From positions 1 to 9,449 of the forward strand of contig QYQI01000127.1 of the NCBI GenBank assembly GCA_007280825.1: a stretch of DNA of 9,449 nt, read 5' to 3'. Below, one piece after another: positions 1 through 5,896 of the stretch. Under the pieces are notes generated by a model, which did no database searches, was not told the origin of the DNA, and was given only the letters and a program-made list of their open reading frames with translations. The translations under genes were made by a program, and so were the position numbers. Origin of the DNA: Ignavibacteriales bacterium (GTDB taxonomy: Bacteria; Bacteroidota; Ignavibacteria; Ignavibacteriales; Melioribacteraceae). Position 1 is the stretch's first letter, and every line of letters starts with the position of its first letter.

Positions 1-63
1 ATATATAACAGATAAAAACTCACGCTGGTATAGAAAATATTAATTGTATTAGAAAGGTTCTGA

Positions 64-1158
64 ATGTTTCAGGAGAATAATAATTTGTTAACGATTACAG
101 AATATTTTGTAAAAAAATATCCGGAATTAAATAAGGAAGGAAATCCCATACGATTTTTTTATTCAGCTAAGGAAGAGTATGAATCATTGAAGAATGGTAT
201 TGGCATTAGAATAAAATTAAATTCTACCATCATTGAAATGACTGGCAAAGATGTTTTAGATTTTTTGCATCGGGTATCAACCAACACAATTAAAGATTTA
301 AAATCATTTGAGAAAAGGAACACACTTTTCCTAAATGAAAAAGGCAAATTCATTTCAAGATCAACTTTATTAAGTCTTGAAAATAATTTTTACTTAATTG
401 GAAACAGTGATTATGATAAGCGGCTTTTCAGCTGGGTGAACAAATTCATAATTACTGAAGATATTATTACTCGTGATGTGTCGGATAGTTTTGTTGTTTT
501 GGAATTAATCGGTAAACAATGCAGTTCTTTTCTTACAATGCTTATTGGAGAGGAGATTGATTCGGTTGTTATGAATTTGGTTAGAGTTAGTGTAATTGAT
601 GGATTTAGATTTTATTTTTTTATTGAACATGGATTTAATAGTCATAATATTTATAGAATATTAATTGATAAAGAAAAATGTATTGATTTCATAGAGTATC
701 TTTCAAATATAAAAAGCGTATTCGACCTATCTGTTGTTGGAGAAAATGCTTATGATGTTTTTAGAATTGAGAACGGCATACCGTCTTATCCTAATGAGAT
801 AAATGATTCAACAAATCCACACGAAGTTAATTTAATAGATGAAATAAATTTTAAAAAAGGTTGTTACATAGGTCAAGAGGTAATTGCACGTCTTGATACA
901 TATGATAAAGTACAACGGAAGTTGGTTAAAATTACAATTGACGAACCTACAAATATTGTTACTCCATTAATAATATTAGATGAAGCAGGAAACGAATGGG
1001 GTGAATTGACAACCTTATCTTCACCGGAACTTGTTAATCCGCAAATCGGATTAGCATTAATAAAGAAGAAAGCTCTTGCTGATCATACTGCTTTATTTAT
1101 TAAATCAAGTGATAAGAAAATAAAAATTAGGACCTCTGAAATAAACTTGACAAGATGA
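64..1158 (+). CDS. ygfZ: YgfZ/CAF17-like folate-binding protein (GcvT-related)
   Basis: Family members bind tetrahydrofolate and help assemble or repair certain Fe-S enzymes in the cytoplasm; E. coli YgfZ supports MiaB-type tRNA modification. The 364-residue protein has the family signature K-G-C-Y-I-G-Q-E at residues 265-272, with the conserved Cys at 267, followed by an R-x-x-x-x-D-K-V-Q-R-K-L stretch that opens the C-terminal barrel. The N-terminal part (about 36-95) resembles the GcvT aminomethyltransferase fold. The signature separates it from true GcvT. It is somewhat longer than E. coli YgfZ (about 326 residues), mainly at the N terminus. The ATG at 64 is chosen because TAGAAAGG lies just upstream (about 50-57), a good match to an extended anti-Shine-Dalgarno sequence. 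Its stop overlaps the next start by 4 nt (ATGA), implying translational coupling to the adenosyltransferase. The family call is firm; the exact Fe-S client is not known from sequence. Confidence 0.9.
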   Translation: MFQENNNLLTITEYFVKKYPELNKEGNPIRFFYSAKEEYESLKNGIGIRIKLNSTIIEMTGKDVLDFLHRVSTNTIKDLKSFEKRNTLFLNEKGKFISRSTLLSLENNFYLIGNSDYDKRLFSWVNKFIITEDIITRDVSDSFVVLELIGKQCSSFLTMLIGEEIDSVVMNLVRVSVIDGFRFYFFIEHGFNSHNIYRILIDKEKCIDFIEYLSNIKSVFDLSVVGENAYDVFRIENGIPSYPNEINDSTNPHEVNLIDEINFKKGCYIGQEVIARLDTYDKVQRKLVKITIDEPTNIVTPLIILDEAGNEWGELTTLSSPELVNPQIGLALIKKKALADHTALFIKSSDKKIKIRTSEINLTR

Positions 1159-1703
1159 AAATTTATACAAAAACCGGCGATAAAGGAAAAACATCTCTCT
1201 TCGGCGGTAAAAGAGTTTGGAAGGATGATCTAAGAATTCAATCATACGGAACAGTTGATGAATTAAATTCAATTCTTGGAGTTGCTATTACTGAAATAAA
1301 AAATAAAGAACTCAAAACGATTTTAAGCAGTATACAACATGAATTATTTAATCTCGGTTCTGATTTGGCGTCCCCGGAATATAAGGATAACAAAAAATTT
1401 TCTATACCGCGGATTACCGAATCAAATACAAAACGTCTTGAAGGATTGATTGATAAGGTTGATAATAAATTATTACCATTAAAAAATTTTATTTTACCCG
1501 GCGGATTAAAAGGCGCTGCGTTATTACATTATGCAAGGACAGTTTGTAGAAGAGCAGAAAGGGAAGTCATTTCTCTTTCAAAAGTTGATATGATAAACTC
1601 AGAAATAAAGATATATTTGAACCGTCTTTCAGATCTATTATTTGTTCTTGCACGATTTGAAAATTTTTCATCCAAACACCCTGATATTGAGTGGAAGAAA
1701 TAG
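1155..1703 (+). CDS. pduO: PduO-type ATP:cob(I)alamin adenosyltransferase
   Basis: It transfers the 5'-deoxyadenosyl group of ATP to cob(I)alamin, making adenosylcobalamin for B12-dependent mutases, dehydratases or class II ribonucleotide reductase. The 182-residue length is normal for the PduO/MMAB family. The N-terminal ATP-binding motif T-K-T-G-D-K-G-K-T (5-13) and R-I-x-x-Y-G-T-V-D-E-L-N-S (27-39) are present. The C-terminal part has P-G-G-L (115-118), A-R-T-V-C-R-R-A-E-R (127-136) and Y-L-N-R-L-S-D (154-160), all diagnostic of the helical-bundle family. The ATG at 1155 overlaps the upstream stop as ATGA and has no Shine-Dalgarno of its own, so translation is probably coupled. Pairing with a YgfZ-like protein suggests a shared folate/B12/Fe-S theme, but that is inference. 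The tmRNA gene begins 16 nt after its stop. The family is clear; which B12 enzyme it serves is not visible here. Confidence 0.93.
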   Translation: MKIYTKTGDKGKTSLFGGKRVWKDDLRIQSYGTVDELNSILGVAITEIKNKELKTILSSIQHELFNLGSDLASPEYKDNKKFSIPRITESNTKRLEGLIDKVDNKLLPLKNFILPGGLKGAALLHYARTVCRRAEREVISLSKVDMINSEIKIYLNRLSDLLFVLARFENFSSKHPDIEWKK

Positions 1704-1712
1704 TTCTACATT
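1687..1712 (+). promoter_or_regulatory. Possible ssrA promoter inside the 3' end of pduO
   Basis: TACATT (1707-1712) ends 7 nt before the mature tmRNA 5' end at 1720, a good position for a -10/-7 box. TTG at 1687-1689 lies 17 nt upstream of it. This loosely resembles the Bacteroidota TTG...TAnnTTTG pattern but is a poor sigma70 match, since a classic -35 would need closer to 20 nt between TTG and TA. Only 16 nt separate the pduO stop from ssrA, so any dedicated promoter must overlap pduO. The alternative is processing from a ygfZ-pduO-ssrA transcript. Confidence 0.25.
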
Positions 1713-1719
1713 CTCAGAC

Positions 1720-2068
1720 GGGGGTGACATTGGCTTCGACGGGATTATTTGTTCTTTGGACTGCGCACCGTGTTCTCCGTAGACACGTTAAACGACGGTA
1801 AAAAACATAAAAGGCGAATATAACTACGCTTTAGCTGCGTAATTAACGCAGCCGTTCTTCAACTTCATTCATACCTGGGGTTGAAAGAACGTCGTCTGGT
1901 ATGATAGCCTAATCGAACTTCCGAATAGAAGAGGCGAAACTAATTTCGGAATAGTCCCGGCATAATTTGTCTATCAATGCTGTCGGGATGAAATTAAAAG
2001 ATAGAATATGTGTGTAGACGTTCATAGGATTGTAATTTCGGACGCGGGTTCGACTCCCGCCACCTCCA
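1720..2068 (+). ncRNA. ssrA: Transfer-messenger RNA (tmRNA), one-piece
   Basis: tmRNA with SmpB rescues stalled ribosomes and adds a degradation tag to the unfinished protein. The tRNA-like ends pair over 7 bp: GGGGGTG (1720-1726) with CACCTCC (2061-2067), including one G-U, and A2068 is the discriminator. The T arm is GCGGG/CCCGC (2044-2048, 2056-2060) with loop TTCGACT. Four pseudoknots are visible. PK1 is CGTGT/ACACG (1769-1773, 1783-1787) with loop CCGT pairing ACGG at 1795-1798. PK2 is the stem 1853-1863/1880-1891 with CATACC (1870-1875) pairing GGTATG (1898-1903). PK3 contains TTCCGAA/TTCGGAA (1919-1925, 1945-1951). PK4 contains TCCCGGCAT (1955-1963) against 1977-1988. The tag reads GEYNYALAA, ending in TAA at 1840-1842. 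No CCA is encoded (the genome continues CAA), so it must be added enzymatically. The continuous order of elements shows a normal, non-permuted gene. Confidence 0.97.
1813..1842 (+). other. tmRNA tag reading frame (GEYNYALAA-stop)
   Basis: The frame GGC GAA TAT AAC TAC GCT TTA GCT GCG TAA encodes GEYNYALAA. The ALAA end is the usual protease-recognition tail, and G-E-x-x-Y-A-x-A-A tags are known from Bacteroidota relatives. GGC as resume codon is inferred from that family pattern and from its distance of 14 nt after PK1 (ends 1798). The stop codon lies at the edge of a perfect hairpin, GCTGCGT/ACGCAGC (1834-1840, 1846-1852) with loop AATTA, as in other tmRNAs. Confidence 0.8.
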
Positions 2069-2083
2069 CAACCTCTAATTCAA

Positions 2084-2131
2084 TATTTAGAATGGGGGAT
2101 TAAACTCTAATCCCCTAATTATTTCTAAATA
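2084..2131 (+). terminator. Two-tier hairpin downstream of ssrA, probable terminator
   Basis: The inner stem TGGGGGATTA (2093-2102) pairs with TAATCCCCTA (2108-2117) over 10 bp with one G-T, around loop AACTC. An outer AT-rich stem TATTTAGAA (2084-2092) pairs perfectly with TTCTAAATA (2123-2131), leaving a 5-nt bulge ATTAT on the 3' side. The T-rich stretch right after the inner stem (2116-2126) could act as the U-tract of an intrinsic terminator, though it is not a clean T-run. Its place 15 nt after the tmRNA 3' end fits termination or 3'-end protection of the precursor. Confidence 0.6.
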
Positions 2132-2157
2132 AATACCGTGCCAAAACCCATTTTTCG

Positions 2158-2186
2158 TTGCTTTAAGTGCTTTAATGCCGTAAATT
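2158..2186 (+). promoter_or_regulatory. Possible dapF promoter, very close to the start codon
   Basis: TTGCTT (2158-2163) and TAAATT (2181-2186) are separated by 17 nt, an acceptable sigma70-like pair. A start site 6-8 nt after the -10 box would fall at about 2192-2194, only a few nucleotides before the ATG at 2197, giving a near-leaderless mRNA. The position, just after the ssrA hairpin and before dapF, supports it. The match is modest in an AT-rich background. Confidence 0.35.
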
Positions 2187-2196
2187 TAAAATCATT

Positions 2197-3051
2197 ATGA
2201 AGCGTTTTTCTTTCACAAAAATGAGTGGTACAGGGAATGATTTTATCTTATTTGATAAAAAAATCAATCCCGGTATTGAGCTAACAACTCAAAACATCAA
2301 AGATATTTGCGAAAGACGCACCGGAATTGGCGCTGATGGTGTTCTTTTAATTTCTGATCTGAAGGATTTTGCATTTGAGATGAATTACTTTAATGCTGAT
2401 GGTTCCACCGGCAGTTTATGTGCTAACGGAGCCCGTTGTGCTATAAAGTATGGAAACGAAAGCGGTAGAATTTCTAATAATAAAATATCATTCATAGCTA
2501 ATTGTGTTGAATATTCCGGGCAGTTATTGGATAATGGACTGGTTAAGTTTTTCTTAGACCGTCCAAAAAAAATGAAACAGAATTTTAAGATTAAAGCGGG
2601 AAATCAGTTAATGCCAGCTTCGTTTGTTGATACCGGTTCTCCGCATGTAGTTATAAAATTTAATGATGTTCTTAGAAATCATGCTGACCCAAAATCATAT
2701 TATAATGATTTTGATATTTTCCCGGTTTATGAACTTGGAAAGGAAATTCGTTATCACAAAGACTTTGCACCGGATGGAACAAATGTAAATTTTATACGCA
2801 TTCATAATGGAGAAATTGATATTAGAAGTTACGAGCGCGGTGTAGAAAATGAAACACTTTCTTGCGGAACCGGAACTATTGCAGCTGCTTTATTAGTTTT
2901 TGCTAAAGAAAATTTTAATCCGCCAATTAAAGTGCACCAAAAGAGCGGTGATGAATTGATAGTAGATTTCAAAATAGAAGAACAAAAAGTGCGGGAACTC
3001 TCATTAACTGGCCCTGCTAAAATTATTTTTAATGGTGAAATTACAATTTAA
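2197..3051 (+). CDS. dapF: Diaminopimelate epimerase
   Basis: It interconverts LL- and meso-diaminopimelate without a cofactor, supplying peptidoglycan cross-links and lysine. The 284-residue protein has both halves of the pseudo-symmetric fold. The start M-S-G-T-G-N-D-F (9-16) is typical. The first catalytic Cys is C75 in N-A-D-G-S-x-G-S-L-C-A-N-G-A-R-C (66-81). The second is C223 in E-T-L-S-C-G-T-G (219-226), preceded by R-S-Y-E-R-G-V-E (210-217). The P-loop-like segment after C75 reads CANG where E. coli has CGNG, a mild change. The ATG at 2197 gives the expected N terminus, but no Shine-Dalgarno is visible (upstream is AAATTTAAAATCATT), in keeping with a short or leaderless mRNA. The following small gene starts 11 nt after the stop and is probably cotranscribed. 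No other lysine-pathway gene is in the window. Confidence 0.96.
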   Translation: MKRFSFTKMSGTGNDFILFDKKINPGIELTTQNIKDICERRTGIGADGVLLISDLKDFAFEMNYFNADGSTGSLCANGARCAIKYGNESGRISNNKISFIANCVEYSGQLLDNGLVKFFLDRPKKMKQNFKIKAGNQLMPASFVDTGSPHVVIKFNDVLRNHADPKSYYNDFDIFPVYELGKEIRYHKDFAPDGTNVNFIRIHNGEIDIRSYERGVENETLSCGTGTIAAALLVFAKENFNPPIKVHQKSGDELIVDFKIEEQKVRELSLTGPAKIIFNGEITI

Positions 3052-3062
3052 CAGAGGGATAA

Positions 3063-3368
3063 ATGAGTAAAGTTATTTTTTCCATTCGCTACAATATTTT
3101 TTCGGAAAAACGAGAAGAATACTTAGATGTAGTTCGAGAATTAAAAAATATTGTTAAAGCAGAAGGGTTAGAGACATATTCTGTTTTTGAACAAAAAAAT
3201 AAACCGAATAATTTCGAAGAAGTATATATTTTCAAAAGCAAAGAATCTTATGAAAACTTTGAAGATAATACTGATGAACGAATTGATATTCTTATGACAA
3301 AACTTTCTGATATGATAAAAGAACAAACAACTCAGTATACAACATTGTTCGAAGTAAATAACGCATAA
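3063..3368 (+). CDS. Small ABM-like dimeric alpha/beta-barrel protein
   Basis: The 101-residue protein has the size and alternating pattern of the antibiotic-biosynthesis-monooxygenase (ABM)/dimeric alpha-beta barrel superfamily. A beta strand (about 2-9, VIFSIRYN) is followed by a helix (about 14-33, EKREEYLDVVRELKNIV), a strand with L-E-T-Y-S-V-F (36-42), a strand E-E-V-Y-I-F-K-S (52-59), a helix rich in Glu/Asp, and a last strand near T-T-L-F-E-V (93-98). There is no signal peptide or membrane segment. Members range from heme-degrading and quinone-oxidising enzymes to proteins of unknown role, and no family-specific catalytic residue lets me choose. AGAGGG (3053-3058), 4 nt before the ATG, fixes the start. 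It lies 11 nt behind dapF, so cotranscription is likely, but a functional link to lysine or cell-wall synthesis is not established. Confidence 0.65.
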   Translation: MSKVIFSIRYNIFSEKREEYLDVVRELKNIVKAEGLETYSVFEQKNKPNNFEEVYIFKSKESYENFEDNTDERIDILMTKLSDMIKEQTTQYTTLFEVNNA

Positions 3369-3426
3369 CAGAAAGATATTGTTTAACAAATTTTATCTGC
3401 CCACCTAATTAATTCGGGAATTATAA

Positions 3427-4476
3427 ATGTTTGAATATGTTGGTGCAATACATATACACTCAATATTTTCCGATGGCTCCGGTGAAGTAAAAGACATTGC
3501 TCAATTTGCCAATGAATCGGAGCTGGATTTTTTTATCCTTACGGATCACAATACTCTCCGCGCTCTTAAAGACGGATTCGAGGGTTGGTACTCGAATACT
3601 CTTGCATTAGTCGGCTGCGAAATAAATGATAAGGAAAATAAAAATCATTATCTCGCATTCGGTATTAACGAAACAATTTCTACGCGCTTACCTGCTAAAG
3701 AATATGTAAAAAAAGTAAACGAAATGGGAGGCATAGGATTTTTAGCTCATCCCCATGAAATAAGAAATTCGATGAAAGAACATCCGCCTTATCCTTGGAC
3801 TGAATGGGAGTCAAATGATTTTACCGGAATTGAAATATGGAATCACATGTCCGAGTGGATGGAAGGGCTTACCGAACAAAATAAATATAATTACTTTGTT
3901 CATCCTTTAAGATCAATCATTGCTCCGCCTGTAGAAACATTAAAAGTCTGGGATTCATTAAATCTAAAAAGAAAAGTAGTTGGCATTGGTGGTGTAGATG
4001 CACATGCGCATAAAATTAATATGCTTGGCTTTGTTGAAATGGAAGTCTTTCCATATAAAGTGCTTTTCAAATCAATTCGTACTCATATCTTATGTGAAGA
4101 GGAATTAAGTATTTCTTCTGAGACCCATGAAATAAATAAATCAAAGAAAAATGTTTATAAAGCTTTGGCTGCCGGAAGATGTTTCATCTCAAATTTTTAC
4201 CATGGTGATGCAAGAGGATTTCGTTTTTATGCAGAGAATGAAAATAATAGATATCAAATGGGCGATTCTGTCCCTCATTCTAAAAAGGTGAAGTTAATTG
4301 TAAACTTACCAAGTTCATCTGATAAAATTAGATTGATCCATAATGGGAATTTAGAAGAAGAAAAAAGTGGTACAAATGTTGAATTTTCAGCTCCTAAAAA
4401 GGGAGTTTATCGTGTTGAAGTATATAATAATCAGAATGCCTGGATTTTTTCAAATCATATTAGAATAGGTCTATAA
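3427..4476 (+). CDS. PHP-domain metallohydrolase, CehA/McbA-like
   Basis: PHP domains bind a cluster of metal ions and hydrolyse phosphoesters or related bonds. The 349-residue protein keeps the metal-ligand motifs in order: H9-x-H11-S-x-x-S-D16-G-S, T-D40-H41-N, E65 in G-C-E-I-N, H74, H108-P-H110-E, and D191-A-H193-A-H195. The phosphoesterase part covers about 1-225. The C-terminal 100 residues (about 250-349) look like a small beta sandwich (alternating strands such as K-V-K-L-I-V-N-L and G-V-Y-R-V-E-V-Y), as seen in several PHP proteins of the CehA/McbA type. There is no signal peptide, so it is probably cytoplasmic. The upstream gap is 58 nt and has only a weak GGGAA ribosome-binding site. 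Alternatives are histidinol-phosphatase-like or RNase AM/TrpH-like activity; the extra C-terminal domain argues against both. The substrate is unknown. Confidence 0.75.
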   Translation: MFEYVGAIHIHSIFSDGSGEVKDIAQFANESELDFFILTDHNTLRALKDGFEGWYSNTLALVGCEINDKENKNHYLAFGINETISTRLPAKEYVKKVNEMGGIGFLAHPHEIRNSMKEHPPYPWTEWESNDFTGIEIWNHMSEWMEGLTEQNKYNYFVHPLRSIIAPPVETLKVWDSLNLKRKVVGIGGVDAHAHKINMLGFVEMEVFPYKVLFKSIRTHILCEEELSISSETHEINKSKKNVYKALAAGRCFISNFYHGDARGFRFYAENENNRYQMGDSVPHSKKVKLIVNLPSSSDKIRLIHNGNLEEEKSGTNVEFSAPKKGVYRVEVYNNQNAWIFSNHIRIGL

Positions 4477-4520
4477 TTTTTCTTAGATTTCTCGCCGAAT
4501 TTTTCCGATTTATCAAAATA

Positions 4521-4534
4521 AGAGGTTCAAAGTG
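4521..4534 (+). promoter_or_regulatory. Ribosome-binding site with GTG start for the TPR gene
   Basis: AGAGG (4521-4525) lies 6 nt before GTG at 4532-4534. No in-frame ATG occurs before residue 14, which lies in the basic stretch ahead of the membrane segment, so the GTG with this site is the best start. Confidence 0.65.
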
Positions 4535-5224
4535 TTAGAAAGAAGAAAAAAAATCAGCAAAAAGCAGATGAAAGAAGACAAACTTGTAACTACTTATTAC
4601 AAAGCTTATAATTTTTTTAATGAATATCAGGCTAAAATATTAATTGGCGCCGCTGTAGTAGCATTACTGGTAGTTGCTATCGTTCTCTTTTCAAACAAGA
4701 GAAGTTCTGATAATAAAAATGCAGCAGAAATACTTTCGAAAGTTATTCCTCTTTATGAAGCCGGTCAATTTAAAGAAGCTGTTGATGGAATAACTTCAAG
4801 TAGGATCATTGGATTGAAAAAAATTGTTTCAGAATACGGCAGCACAGAAAATGGTGAAACAGCAAAAATTTATTTAGCCAATTCTTATGTGGTTTTAGGA
4901 AATTTGGATTTAGCTTATGAAAAATACAATTCCTATTCCGGATCTAATCCATTATTTAAAGCTACAGCATTAGCTGGTAAAGCCGGATGCTTAGAAAATA
5001 AGAAAGATTTTGAAAAAGCAGCTGATTTGTATAAGGATGCTGCAAAAGTATCTAAAGGGAATCCAGCAAATAGTGAGTATCTTCTAAAGGCAGGAATTGA
5101 CTTTATTAAGTTGCATAAAAAAGTAGAAGCTAAATCTGTTTTAGAAACAATAAAAAAAGATTATAAAAATTCACCGGCATTTTATGAATTAGACCGTTAT
5201 CTGATTCAAGTTGAAAATTTATAA
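4532..5224 (+). CDS. Single-pass membrane protein with TPR repeats, YfgM-like layout
   Basis: The 230-residue protein begins with a Lys/Arg-rich cytoplasmic tail (1-17), then a region ending in one hydrophobic segment (about 36-53, I-L-I-G-A-A-V-V-A-L-L-V-V). The rest should be outside the inner membrane by the positive-inside rule. It contains tetratricopeptide-like helices at about 64-86 (A-A-E-I-L-S-K...A-V), 110-136, 144-174 (A-G-K-A-G-C-L-E-N-K-K-D-F-E-K-A-A-D-L-Y) and 183-212. TPRs mediate protein contacts; E. coli YfgM, with the same layout, associates with SecYEG and periplasmic chaperones. Whether this is an orthologue or a generic TPR protein cannot be told by eye. The start is GTG, supported by AGAGG 6 nt upstream. 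It precedes the efp promoter and probably ends the transcript begun upstream. Confidence 0.7.
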   Translation: MLERRKKISKKQMKEDKLVTTYYKAYNFFNEYQAKILIGAAVVALLVVAIVLFSNKRSSDNKNAAEILSKVIPLYEAGQFKEAVDGITSSRIIGLKKIVSEYGSTENGETAKIYLANSYVVLGNLDLAYEKYNSYSGSNPLFKATALAGKAGCLENKKDFEKAADLYKDAAKVSKGNPANSEYLLKAGIDFIKLHKKVEAKSVLETIKKDYKNSPAFYELDRYLIQVENL

Positions 5225-5260
5225 TCAATTCGATATTAATTTTTACGAAAATATCCATTC

Positions 5261-5289
5261 TTGATTTTATATTAAGCGGTAGGTATATT
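5261..5289 (+). promoter_or_regulatory. Probable sigma70-like promoter for efp-accB-accC-gcvH
   Basis: TTGATT (5261-5266) and TATATT (5284-5289) are spaced by exactly 17 nt, the best promoter match in the window. Transcription would start at about 5296, leaving a leader of about 23 nt that contains GAAGGA (5302-5307) ahead of the efp ATG. It sits in a 94-nt gap, the longest gene-free stretch between two protein genes here, and has no competing hairpin. Confidence 0.6.
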
Positions 5290-5318
5290 TTCATTACGAT
5301 AGAAGGATTAATAAAATA

Positions 5319-5885
5319 ATGGCTGATACTTCCGATTTCAGAAACGGATTAATAATCAAATATAAGAACGAACCATACGTAATAGTTGAATTCCAACATG
5401 TAAAACCTGGTAAAGGCGGCGCTTTCGTTAGAACTTCGTTGAAAAACTTAAAAACAGGACGTGTTTTAGATAATACATTTCGATCTGGCGAAGGTGTTGA
5501 AATAATTCGTATTGAAAGAAGAAAATATCAATACCTTTACAGAGAATCTGCCGGGTTAGTTCTAATGGATAACGAAACTTATGAACAGATTACAGTTGCA
5601 GAAAGTATTATTGGTGATGGACAAATCTACTTAAAAGAAGGTGTTGAAGTTGAATTGTTGTTGGATGACAAAGATCAAATCATCTCGGCAGAAATACCTA
5701 TCTTCGTTGAGCTTAAAGTTGTTGAAACTGAACCGGGATTTAGAGGTAATACAGCAAACAATGCGTTGAAACCGGCAACGGTAGAAACAGGCGCAAAAAT
5801 TAGTGTTCCACTATTTATCAATGAAGGTGATTTACTTAAGATTGATACACGAACTGGTGGATACTTAGAACGAGTTAAAAACTAA
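5319..5885 (+). CDS. efp: Translation elongation factor P
   Basis: EF-P enters the ribosomal E site and relieves stalling at consecutive prolines. The 188-residue length is standard, and all three barrel domains are visible: a KOW-like N-terminal domain (about 1-63), an OB domain (about 65-128), and a C-terminal OB domain (about 130-188) ending in the family motif G-G-Y-L-E-R-V. The tip loop reads V-K-P-G-K-G-G-A (28-35), placing Lys at position 32, the residue equivalent to E. coli Lys34 that is beta-lysylated there. An Arg at this place would indicate EarP rhamnosylation, so this is a Lys-type EF-P; its modification, if any, cannot be read from this window. GAAGGA 11 nt upstream and the promoter at 5261-5289 support the ATG. 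accB follows 11 nt after the stop, an arrangement seen in many bacteria. Confidence 0.97.
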   Translation: MADTSDFRNGLIIKYKNEPYVIVEFQHVKPGKGGAFVRTSLKNLKTGRVLDNTFRSGEGVEIIRIERRKYQYLYRESAGLVLMDNETYEQITVAESIIGDGQIYLKEGVEVELLLDDKDQIISAEIPIFVELKVVETEPGFRGNTANNALKPATVETGAKISVPLFINEGDLLKIDTRTGGYLERVKN

Positions 5886-5896
5886 CGGTTGAGAAA

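Noticed and set aside
1..63. Cobalamin riboswitch or promoter upstream of ygfZ-pduO
   Set aside because: Only 63 nt are visible; no B12-box-like sequence and no convincing -35/-10 pair. The upstream region lies outside the window.
159..353. Minus-strand open frame inside ygfZ
   Set aside because: Fully antisense to a clear conserved gene, with no recognisable motif or ribosome-binding site.
1789..1842. Longer tmRNA tag starting before GGC (for example V-K-N-I-K-G-E-Y...)
   Set aside because: The frame is open upstream, but related tags start with G-E and the GGC lies at the usual distance from PK1.
3168..3389. Minus-strand open frame, Phe/Ile/Cys rich, opposite the ABM-like gene
   Set aside because: The hydrophobic composition is the expected shadow of the Lys/Glu-rich plus-strand protein, not a membrane protein.
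3411..3422. Small dyad AATTC-GG-GAATT just upstream of the PHP gene
   Set aside because: Five AT-rich base pairs with a 2-nt loop cannot form a stable RNA hairpin and could be chance; no second copy seen that would suggest an operator.
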